Source of the DNA: Marchantia polymorpha subsp. ruderalis
Lineage: Eukaryota; Streptophyta; Marchantiopsida; Marchantiales; Marchantiaceae
Reading direction: 5' to 3'
Length of the DNA: 64,000 nt
Assembly: GCA_037833965.1 (NCBI GenBank)
Contig: AP031352.1
Span: 16,844,501 to 16,908,500 of the forward strand
How positions within the stretch are numbered: position 1 is the first letter of the stretch; each line of letters opens with the position of its first letter. Below the pieces are notes generated by a model, which searched no databases, was not told where the DNA came from, and was given only the letters and a program-made list of their open reading frames with translations. Positions 24,870 through 35,933 of the stretch are shown here, one piece after another. A program made the translations under genes and the position numbers.

Positions 24870-25850
24870 AGAAATCTCAATCCATTCACCTTCCGAGACC
24901 AAATTCCGCCCGCTGCTCTCGAAATCACCCTCGCCTTCCCTCGCCTTGCCCGAATTCCAGGGCCACCGAATCCTGTGGAAGCGCAATCCAATGCGCCCTG
25001 CTCTCCTTCTCCCTCCCTCTGGATCCTCTGCCCCTCGTCCAGGTGCTCCTCGTGGCCCTCGCCCTCTCCCTCCCTCGATCGATCGCACTCTTCTGCTCCC
25101 ACCTCCTCTTCCGCCCCCTTTCCTCTACTCGCCTCTGGCTCCCCTCGCTTCCCCTTCCTTCCCTTCCCTTCCCTTCCCTTCCCTTCGCTGTCCTGTCGTG
25201 GCCTTCGTTCCCGGTCCCGGTCCAGGCCCCGTCCCGTCCCGTGCGATTGTTCGCTCGTCACGATCCAATCTTGTGACCGTCGGCAAGTGCCAGCAACAGA
25301 ACGACTTCGATTCTGCGGCACACAAATCTCAGCCATAGCCACAACCGGCGCTCCGCGGGGCCACGGGAGCCGGGGCCCGGGGCTGGCTCGGGGCCTGGGG
25401 CTCGCTCCGCGGACTGCTGCGTGGCGCGCTGGCATTCGAGCAGCGCGGGCGACCACGGTTTCAGGGCACCCCTGAATGACGCGCGGCCACGTGGTGGCAT
25501 CGGAGCCCAAAATTCGAATGATCCCGAGGCCAACCCGCATTCCGGGTCGGAAGCACGCGGCCGAGTTTCTCGGGCTCCGGGCAAAGTTCGACGTCCGAGC
25601 CACGAAGGCGACGGGCCGGATCGGTGGCCCTGACCTCTCGGAGTACCCTCCTCTGGCCGCGTCGGGTGACGTCGGACAGAAGATATCGCCGTGCGGCGTC
25701 GGGGTCCGCGTGTAGGTCACCCGAGCGGTCAACAAGTCGGGCCTCGACCGGACCGGACCGCACCCGACCCGAGTGGAGAAGAGACGGCCAACTGCGTGAG
25801 GGCGGGCGCCGGATATTATAGTTCCACCACGAACTTCAAAAGGAGGTACC
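24870..25850 (-). promoter_or_regulatory. GC-rich 5' leader/promoter of the DUF2358 gene
   Basis: Nearly 1 kb upstream of the start is much GC-richer than the surroundings and purine-rich on the transcribed (minus) strand. It contains the GGGAA repeat listed separately and many CpG and GGCC patches. A TATA-like CTATAATA occurs at about 25,814-25,821 on the minus strand, near the sharp edge of the GC-rich zone. Long open frames on both strands here are expected from the composition. Confidence 0.4.
25151..25185 (-). repeat. (GGGAA)5 tract with G-quadruplex potential
   Basis: On the minus strand, the sense strand of the DUF2358 gene, five GGG runs are separated by AA only, followed by further G-runs. 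This fits the G3N2 pattern of a stable intramolecular G-quadruplex, about 280 nt upstream of the start codon. If transcribed it would lie in the 5' UTR. Confidence 0.75.
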
Positions 25851-25899
25851 ATGTTAAAGTTTGACGAATGTGGCTGTAACAAGGTTCGTTGCAACAAGT

Positions 25900-27650
25900 G
25901 GCTGAGAGCAGTGAACGTGCAATAGCTAGATAAGAGCTTCCTCTAGAGCCAATCATGGCAAAGTCGTCCAGTATATCTGGAGCATATATATTTCACTTCG
26001 TTTCGGCTTTTGCCCTTTGTGTATATCCTTCTGTATAGTGAAACCGTGCGACCGACATGGTTTTCTCAACCTCGCTCATGTCTCAACCGCGTAAGGGAAA
26101 TATTCACAAGATGTTCCTCGTCGTACAACTTTGCCTTCCATGACGAGGTCAGGATACATTGACTTTCACCTTGGCTACCATCGCTCACAGTGAGTCTTAT
26201 ACCAACTTGAGATTACACAGAAATCTAATCTACATTAAATTTCAAGGACACCGAAGCTAGCGATCTCAAGGGGTCAAGTTATCATCATAGTAATATAATT
26301 CAATTTTTTTCATACTTACTTCATGTTAAATTGGTATTATATGGTAACAAATTATTATTTTAAATAGTTCTCATAATATTTATTTTTCTTACTTTCATAA
26401 TTGGATTACAGGATCAATATTTATTTTACGCTATACGATATTGATAATCATTTGCTTGACGTTAATCAGTGAAAGTAACCAAAAATATTTTAAAACATCT
26501 GGCATGTACTTTATATGTATGAAATTAAAACCCATCAGAATGATATAAAAAGAATATTGCAAGATTTTTTTTTAAATAATATTAATCCATCAACAGGTAC
26601 GGATGATACACAAATCTATTATTCTAACTATTTACTCCTTTTTTTATTTTAAAGTCAAAATAATAAAGATTCTAAGGTTTCAATCAACAGATTACTTAGA
26701 AGATATATTTATACATATAATTTTAAAATCCAGGACTCTTTTTTTAGTTAATGTAAAGCTTTACAATCTGATCTTATAACACTAGCAAATTGAGTGCAAA
26801 TTATTTGACTATCTAGAAAATTATGAATATAAGCAAAATTCAAAAACATGAATCTTCAGACAATATATCTAACAACAACTAATAAATTTTTTTAATAAAA
26901 ATTCAAATATAGTTCAAAAAAATCAACTAGTTCTAAGTCTAATGATCATTATCAAAAATAATTTTCTTAAAAATTAGAAGGTCAAAAAAAATTATTTCTA
27001 AAATTTATTCCAAAAAAACAAAAAAAGGTTAAAATATATTGAAGTTGAATTTCTATTCATAAAAATAGAAATAATGCCTTATGTCAATTTTTTTGTGGAT
27101 GAGTATATTGCAATTAATCTTTTCTGCTACTGGAGTGTATTCTGTGATATTTTCATACTTAAATTATTTTATTTTAATTTCCTATGAATTCAATAATTGT
27201 TAGATGAAAAATGCAAAATCATTCTTTGCAAACATTCACACTTTCCTGATGTATACTTCAAATTAATATAGGGTAAGAGGGAAAAAATATCATCTTACAA
27301 AATTTATCTATTTTTTTTCAATCAATCTCTTTCGTTTCAATTCATAATATGTTGGATTTATATTTTTTTGGAAACAAAGTTATATGTATATATGTTATAT
27401 GAACAATCATGCAAATCATGTATCCAATATTCAATGCATTTTTTAATAAAATTTAGATAGCATAATATTAAGAATGCTTTCATGGAAGCACTATATTGCA
27501 CTTCAATTTGAACATATGCGTTTAATATAAATTTACAATTATTCTTTTTTTGTAACTTGTGAATGACTTTGAACCTGAATCAAACATGTTCGTTTTATCA
27601 GGTTTGCGATTAGTTTCTATTTTCTATTATGTGTCAATGTGACCTTTTCA
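25900..27650. other. AT-rich block without genes
   Basis: An abrupt change from the GC-rich leader to AT-rich DNA between about 25.9 and 26.3 kb. No frame over 60 codons on either strand in most of it; long A and T runs. No transposon ends were recognised. Confidence 0.55.
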
Positions 27651-29650
27651 TTACTCTCGCAAACGTGTGCCTTCCCACATTCGGAAGAGTAATAGTCGAA
27701 AATATTGTAATCTACAGTCATTTCCGGTTTGCAACCATTATTCAGCTTATCTTTGCTTTCTCAGCAGACCTTTATGTAAATGTTGCTTCTCATTAAATGG
27801 TATGAGCTGAATGCTTCTGTATCACTAAGAAGTATCACTTTCTATCCCAATGTCCAGGTCAAAGTTTAGAGGAAATACTATCCCAATCTAAGGCCGATTA
27901 AGAGCGCAGATTCAAGCGAAATGATATAAGCGAAAATCGAACGGCTGGATGAGATCAAATAGCCATATATCACAGCGAATGCAAACTCACTGAAGATTTC
28001 CCGAATTGGAATGTTTGCAGGTTGACTCTGGCGCAATTGGGTTGATGGATGCAAGGCCATGGCGACGGACATCGAGACAGAGGAGCAACTGTGCGCTCGC
28101 TCGCTCGCTTCCCAGAACCTGGATTTCATTCATGTGACCGTTGTGGTTGTGTGAGTGTGACCAAGACGTAAAGCATAGAGATCGTGCTGTGGGGCTGGGA
28201 CTATTTCTGACACCGCAAATTGAAGGAAGACAAGAAGGGCTAATGCATGTATATATAGAACACTGTCCTGCATAAAGTTTTGTTCCGTTCTGTAGTGTAC
28301 ACCGGGCTCCCACCTTCCCCATATCCATAACAGTCTGAAAATGGAATACCAGCGAGCATGCTAACTTTAGCGCCTCAGAAGAATTCCTTGTCATCACGAA
28401 GCAATATAGAACGCTATTCAACTCTCCCCGCCCTTTTGACAGGTTTTTCATGGATGTAGCAGATTCCTGGTCTTAGAACCGAATACGCTAAAGTCGTATT
28501 TTTTTTCCATAAATCCCCTGAATCATCATCCGCTAAAATGGTAGCATTATCACTGCATTGCTTAGTAGTGAAGGTAGTCTTATTTTATTCTCCTCTCCCA
28601 AAGTATATCGTTCATGTCATGCTAGGCAATATAATATGACAGAGGTGAAAGGCTAAGGGAGTTTCTTCTTAGTAGCAACAATTAGTTTTAAATAATCTTG
28701 ACATACCCAACTCTGTCCAGTACTCTTTTCGGGCAATTTCACAATCGTCGCAGCCGGTCCACCACTTTACATAAATACATAGTCATGTAGAAATTCGTTA
28801 TCGATTTTGAATCAAATTATCCCATTAAAGACTTTAATATAAATAAAAGTATCACTTCATTTTGAGTGATGTTTAGCTCTTGGTAGAACATGCAAGCGTG
28901 GAGTTAGAAATGAGAGAGTTCGAGTAAGAGGTTGCATTTGCATCAGGGGTTACTGGACTGAAACATGTATTTTTAAAATCATGTTGGGTTTCCAAGAACC
29001 CTTAGGAAGTAAACCCCACTGATTTGCAACTCGGATATATTCTCAGAGAAACTGTGTGTCAAGTATTAGAAGGGAACATTAGAAAAATTATTCATATATA
29101 TTGAGAATACATGGTGATGGAAGAGAAATATATTTGATTAGCGTGGGAATGGTGCGAAAGAATGAGGCTTGACAAAAGTTCCACATACAAGCTTAGCTTT
29201 CTTAGTATCCACTAAGAGACGTAATACGTTTTGAAAAGTGTTCTCCACATCCACTACAATACAGCCTAATCCTGGTAGATTATTATGAGGGCTCTGGAGC
29301 CCAATAATAACGCCTCACAAACTCTGATAAAGATGCGACGAAAGTGAAACTATGTTGAAAAACCAGGGTATTAATCAAAAGGTGCAAGAAACACTCCCCA
29401 ACAACAATAGGTCTGGTGCTAATTGAAAAAACTAGCACATGACTCCTGTGTCGGCAAAATCTACCATCTTGATATTCTCAAACCTTTGTGATTTGTCACT
29501 CCATGTGGAATCAAAAGAAGTTCACGTCGTCAACAGTCACTCAATATTGCTCCTGATTTGTGTGTGTACTCCTGCAATGTAACCCAATCTATACCTTGCA
29601 GGGAATCTACGACATTAAAAATATCCTGGTGCCAACTCTAATACGTGTCG
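27651..29650. other. Intergenic DNA with two overlapping weak ORFs
   Basis: Two minus-strand frames overlap at 27,878-28,129 (83 codons, ATG at 28,129) and 27,987-28,451 (154 codons). The first has a hydrophobic stretch (EFAFAVIYGYLISS), the second a Cys/His/Asn-rich middle. A GCTCGCTCGC run lies inside both. Neither matches a family I know. The rest to 29,650 shows nothing recognisable. Confidence 0.25.
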
Positions 29651-29654
29651 TTAA

Positions 29655-31310
29655 GAGGTGGCCGCTTCATCTAATTATTCATCGTTGTCTTGGACAGATG
29701 CGGAAAGGGCTTGGTTGAAGAGTTCATAGTCGAGGGCAGAGACTGTGAACTGTGGAGCAGGAAGCAAATCGGCTGTTCGACTTGTGCAGTGGATCCACGA
29801 CAAGCCAGAACGTGTCTTCTTCGACAGGTTTGAGCGCTGGGGCGTCAATATTCACCTCGAGGAGCGGACGAAGTCACTGCCGTGCGCGCAGGTTTAGTGT
29901 GCAGAACATTTGTAGGACGAGCCTGGCTGCATCTCGACGCCTCGAGGCCAACCTGATGAGATTCAGGTTCCTTTTGAGACCTCCGGATGGATAAAACTCG
30001 TCGAGATTCAAACACTGCGGTGATTCGAAATCGTAAGCTGGGCAATGTCGAAGATCGTTTCCGATTTCCTCTCCCACCGCTCAATTTGAGATTGTCGGGC
30101 GATGTCGTCGATCGTCTGAGATAGACAAGACAAGCCAGTCAGGTTCAAAGGCGGAGCAGTGGCACGATGGCACAAGTGTTACTATCCTTTGTAAACGAGC
30201 AGACTCTGATGTCCGGAATCGCTCTTCTCTGCCGTTCTGTGGCAGTCTTGAGCTTGATTCTGTCAAATTGCGCTTTGGCACTTCAAAGACTCATCATCCA
30301 AGCCTTTTATGTGGATGGACGAGCTGATCGGATCGAATGTCCTCACCACCCCGACCGTCCCGATGAAGACCTGCAAATCGATCGTGAATTTCGACGTAGG
30401 CAAAGACCGGTCCGTCCTACTTTGAATGCTCAATAAATCATAATCGAGTGAGGATTGTGCCCGCTAGAAATCTTTCAAGTGTATTCCAGCGTGCCGCTGA
30501 TGTCAGATGTAGTAATCTCCTCAGTCCTGTGTTTCAGAGTCGAGAGAGAGAAGCGTTCCAGATTTCAAGTTGATTACCGGCCGTATAACTAGTTTACGAC
30601 TCCGGCTGCCGTGCAGTTCACGAAGGCGTCCATATCCACGCGAGAGCTCTGAGTAGAGGCATAGATTCACAGTAGTGACACTCGCGGTTTGTTTCTCAGA
30701 CGGTTTGCCTAGGATACAGTCTACGATTGCCCCTGCTTTGAACGAAATCACGGCTGGATGGATCACCTGGACTTTAGGCTTCGCTTCCTCGAGGTTCGAC
30801 ATTCTTATGAATTCCAAGCTTTGGGAGTCTTGGACAAGATGCAATTTCAGCAGATTGAGGCGATTGAGTGGATTTCTCTCTGTCGAGCTACTACCCTCCT
30901 GCATTCAGCTTTCCTCCAACTGTTTTGCAGCTAAATCTTGTAGAATCCAATATAATTAAATGTACTGCACTTTTTGGTGCCGTCAGTCGCTCTTTCCGTC
31001 GTCAAGCTCAAACTCAAATCAAGTCTTGGAGGTGAACATCAGGATGTGCCCCTGCTGGTAAGGTGGTCAGAATCTGCTGGACACAATCCCGTTCACAGTC
31101 TTGGGTACAGTCGCTCCCCATTGGACTTCACATTCCATTTCTGTAGTCTACATCTGATACTGTCTTCATGCGCTGCCGGGGAGTCAAGGTCACGATGCCT
31201 CTGTCCTACAGGCTCTTGTCTCGAACATCTCCTTCAACTGGGACATCTCCTTCGACTGGGAGACACGACATGTTCTAAGACGTCCCGTTCCCGCTGATTA
31301 TAGTCGAGTC
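29655..31310 (+). pseudogene. Decayed coding-like region of unknown origin
   Basis: Plus-strand segments in shifting frames read like protein but are cut by stops and frame changes. Examples: SWTDAERAWLKSS before a TAG near 29,731, then LVQWIHDKPERVFFDRFERW at about 29,776-29,835; GQPDEIQVPFETSGWIKLVE near 29,950-30,010; WHDGTSVTILCKRADSD near 30,160-30,210; VNFDVGKDRSVLL near 30,380-30,420; ISFNWDISFDWETRHV near 31,225-31,275. GC content is higher than on either side. I do not recognise the family and cannot show splice sites linking the pieces. It could be an old gene or a captured fragment; a real gene with small exons is not excluded. Confidence 0.28.
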
Positions 31311-31319
31311 GATGTTCAG

Positions 31320-31760
31320 CTTGTTATTTTTCTACATTCTCGAGCTTTGAAGAAAAAAATAATTCCATGTGACCTGCTCTAAATGACAATTTGCTTAATA
31401 AAAAAATTATATATATATATATCTTTATATATAAAAAAACCACTTTTATTTGAAAATTTTATATAATAATTTGGTATTTATACTTAGTTTTTTAATTGTT
31501 ATTAGGATTTTTTATGCTTACAATAATTAGTTATTTTCTATTTTCTTTTCTTTTATTTTCACGTAAGCCATAAACTGCTATTTGCTCTTCGATTCTCGTC
31601 CGCTTTACATTCCACTCCTGGGAACTTGCAAATTTGGCAGTAGTTGATATATTTTTATTGAGTTTTCATTTTATTTTGAGAAAAAAATCGTTATAAATTA
31701 GAATCAACTAGACTTCATATTTAAAGCTCGAAAATAATGTGTATATGATAAAGATTCATC
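31320..31760. other. Short AT-rich block with (AT)n
   Basis: About 440 bp of AT-rich sequence with an AT-dinucleotide run near 31,410-31,420. No coding signal. Confidence 0.6.
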
Positions 31761-34700
31761 ACGGTCGCTATGGACATGTTGTTACACCCACGATAATGCT
31801 ACGGATATGGAAAGTATGGTTATCCTATAGTATGGACCAGATTAGCATAGAGGTGTTGACATTCAAGCACTGGAGATGCGCGAGGTTTACTAGTGAGGTT
31901 TGACATTATTATTAGGTTTGACATCGAATTTTGTCCTTCACCAGATAATAGGAACTTTTTTTTCAAATGTTTTTCAAAGAAATCTCTCTAGTAGAAGGAA
32001 ACTCCAAGAGCCCTTGATGCATTGGACAACGTGCAGTTCATAGAATGTGCGGGCTAGAGACGGCAGGACATGCATGTCAATGATGGCAGGCAATTCAAGG
32101 AGTTGCAGCATGATGTTCAGTCTCCTACAAACGCTGCTGGGCCTTGAATATCGAGATCTCCTCTCGTCTCCATCCTGAACACGACAAATTGATGCAGCTG
32201 GGGCAGCTCACGAGACAATCACATGGTGCGTGCATCCATCTCAATGTTGACAATTTACTTATAATTTTAATCAATCAAAACCAACCGCCATCCCACATTC
32301 TTAGAATCTGGCTCTTGTTCATACTGCCGACTTGGAATTCGTCACTATATACCATTATAAGCACAGTGATGAATGTACCTTACGTGATCACATCTATCTC
32401 AAGAAGACGATTTTCATTTTCACTTCTCACTCGGTACGTTATCCATTTCTATTAAAGTGCACTCTTCCACCATCCATGTACTTTTTCAAGTCACTTTCGA
32501 ATACAGCTTGGCCTCTCGCCATTTTTCTTCTTGTGCATCCAACGTCATCAACATTGTCTAGGATGCCCGTTTGGTGAATGTGTCAACGCAAATCGTTTGA
32601 AAGAACCGAACCTCCAATCATTCTAGAGAGAGAGAGCGAGATATTCGAAAGTGGCTTCTCTCGGTGGGGCTCTATACGATGGGTCAATCTTTGTGGATAA
32701 TCGGGCCACAACATTGCCAAATGATAGGTCCGATTCTTTGCGATCAACGGCAGCACTTCGCTAACGAACAAACATTTAACTCAAGATGATTTGTATTGCA
32801 GATCAGACTGAGGGTCACCAATGGAATTGCGATAATGTGAACAACCAGGTGCCTCGAGGAATTGTTTGATCTGGGAACCTGTTGCTGCTTGCTCGAGCTC
32901 CCGTGGATTTCTCATTATCCTTTTCCTTTTCATCTTCTGAATTTTTAATCTCTACGTCAAAGTCAGGTGTCGGGCTAGCCTCCAGAGCTCTTTGGGGACG
33001 TGCTAAATGGCTTGAGTTCGAGCGTGTCGAACTTACAACCCGGCTATAAATCGCATCTCTTCACCACCTGAACAGAAAATGGAAAATATCTGGTAGCCTC
33101 CACTCAAGATTAGTCATGCGCTGGTCTCGGTCACAACCTTAAGGATGGTTGGGAAGTCCTCATGGGGGATGGAGAGATAGATCATAGGAGTAAATCCAAA
33201 AATTACAGTTCGTGGTTCTTTACAAGTGATATGGGTTCAGGTGAAGGAGGGTTACTTTGATGAGACAACGGTCATAAGAGACTGAAAAAGTTTCACCGAC
33301 TTGTCAAGCATCTACCATGTTTTCTGAGTAAGACGAGATTTGAAACTGCACAATTTTCGGACGAACATCATCGGAAGGAGTACAGCATGACAACATCATT
33401 AACCTTCCGGCGGGCTGTACATTCCTTCACTAAATTAATAAATTACAGACCCTTGCGCACTACCTTTTCTTGCGAGTTTTACTTCGTCCGTGCCCACAAA
33501 ACCTCCTTTTCTTCAACTGCATTTGTCATTAAGTGGCTTTTCCAGTAGAAGAAATCCCAAGTAGACACTCATCAGTATTTCCCCACTAAAAGATGTAGAT
33601 TATAATCAAATATTGTACTGTATCTCAACACAAAAAATTGGATCGAAGTGACTCGAACAAGCAAAAGCAGAAGTCCTGATACTCTTCGCACAGGGTGTAG
33701 TCATAGCGCCAGTCCTATCACCCACACTGAAACGAAGCAAAAGTCCAACATAACGTTATGAAGTACAGATCATCATGACTTCTAAAGAACAGGTTGCACA
33801 TTGGCATGTCAACGAATTTTAACGGTGTTTGGTTACGTCATGATTTTGTAACCTTCCACAAACAGAGTACAATTGAATAAACATAAGATGTCCGAATCTT
33901 GAAGACGGCAGTGGCCGATAAATCATAATCCCGTTGATTTCATTATAGAACGCTGATATAGCAGAGAGCAAACGCACGTTGCACATGCATATTTTTTGGT
34001 CCCAGCAACCCTTGTTCGTCGATTAGTTCAAGCTTTACTTTGGCTGAAAGCTCTAGATAAAACTACTAATGTTATTTTGACGCTTGGCACCCTAACTCGG
34101 TTAATCTAGAGACCTCTATGTTTGGCTCGATGCGAAGTATATTTTCAACAGTGACTAGTTTCCAAGGGAAAACGGTCATCGAGTAACAAACAATTACACC
34201 TTCAGGTAACACCAAAAGTAGGATGTGCCTCTAGGTATGCAAACGTACTGTACGTAAACTTCAGAAAACGTTAACACTGCCCATGCATGCCATCTGCTCG
34301 TGAGCAGGTACGATGTGCTACGACTCTTCGGAAACACAAATCAAGACACTATAACGTTAATTTCGGAAATAGAGAAGGCATCGTCCCCTTGACCAGATCC
34401 ACCAGCATTTTCTGTAATAGATTGCAGAGCAAACTCAACAGGGTTGACCCGAATGTTTCCTGCAACTTCACATAAGAGAACACAGATTGGAATGGCAAAA
34501 AGAACAAGAAACATTCACTTCTCTCTCACATGATGCCGAGAGCACTACACCGTCCATACAGCCAACCCGTATGCAAGTCTCACAATCTGATATAAAAGTT
34601 TTCAAAATCATTTCTTCTCAAGTTCTTGCGTCTCCATCCAAGTTCCAAACAGTCAATGTAGTGAAGTAGTGCATCACAAGCACGATATAGCCTGATTCCT

Positions 34701-35933
34701 TTTGGAAAACAAATCGTGGTTATTTATGCAACTGTCAAAGATTACTTCGACCAGATACCTGTCGCTGTTATAACGCACTGTGAACAAGAGCTATTGACAT
34801 CTATGGACCCAGGTCTACTCTCTGCTATTGTACAACGAACACCATTGCACAGTCATCGCTGAACTTGATATGCACATCACATCAATCCAGAAGCTGTGAC
34901 GACTTCCTATGATACGAGTAAATGCCATGAAATTTGTTTCATGGTTGATGAATCTTCTTCCCCGCCACTTCTAACTACCATCGATACCTTCATCAATCAT
35001 TGCAGAACCATTCCAATAAAGGAAGTCCTGCACCTGAAAAGCGTAGGGGCAAACCAGGAGGTCTGGTACTCTGACCTTTCCACTCTTTTCGTTAAAAATA
35101 TCGTCATGTCAGGTCGCGATATTGACTGGTGGCATCTACTCTAGCAGTAGGCGAGATGTCTTGAATCCATGTAGATGGGCCTCTTTCAAATACAGGAATG
35201 TCAGCAAACTTGCAATGTCCTATGAAACAGATAGGACATACATATGCCACTGGCCTGTTCGAGATGGTTTTATTTATCTCCAGCTCAAATAATTGTCAAA
35301 CTCTTTCAACAATTTATCCATTACTGTTGATATGTATTACCATCTTTCACGATGTTCTGGATGTCGTTCTTGCATACATGCTACGTAATGCTCATTATAC
35401 TTTTGGCATATCTCACCTTTTCTGAAAGCAGTATTTCCCAGCAAAACTCGACAGTTGAATTGTGGTTCTCTGGCCAGTCAACAGGCATGAACCTCACGCC
35501 CACAGTGCATGAATAATACCACGCACAATAAAAACCTAGTAAAGAAAAAGGAGCGAGTGAAAAGAGGTTGAATTCTGAGCGATAAGAGGCAAATCCATCA
35601 GGAAAAAATGAAGATTGTTAAGGACTGCCACAAGAACTGTAAGTCGTGGTCCAAGCTTTGCAATAATCCTGTTTCTCTTAACTGTGACTTTGACAAGGGA
35701 ACAAAAAGAAAATTCGTATTATTTATGTAGCTAAGTCTATCTTCTGTTTACGCGCATCTCAAGTAAAAATGTTTGATTGTGCTAGGGTTCTAATCATACA
35801 TCAAAAAGATTAACTGAACTGCAATGGTAACAGCACTGATTAAAACAGCACAGGCCAATGTGGCCTAACCAATTACCGGTATGTACACTCTAATCGGCCT
35901 CGGGGACGTTGTCGTCAGCCAGGCTCCATATCC
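31761..35933. other. Intergenic DNA downstream of COG5, no recognised gene
   Basis: Only frames up to about 100 codons, none with recognisable domains. A plus-strand 83-codon frame with ATG at 34,896 (STSKCHEIC-like, Cys/Ser-rich) is the least unlikely. The right end should contain the COG5 3' UTR. Confidence 0.4.

Noticed and set aside
24851..25897. A 348-codon minus-strand open frame upstream of and overlapping exon 1 of the DUF2358 gene
   Set aside because: It lies in GC-rich DNA where long stop-free frames are expected, is dominated by Arg/Gly/Glu/Pro low-complexity, lacks any domain, and overlaps the real exon in another frame.
26280..27560. AT-rich block considered as an organelle DNA insertion
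   Set aside because: No organelle gene, rRNA or tRNA segment could be recognised; the stop density is uniform.
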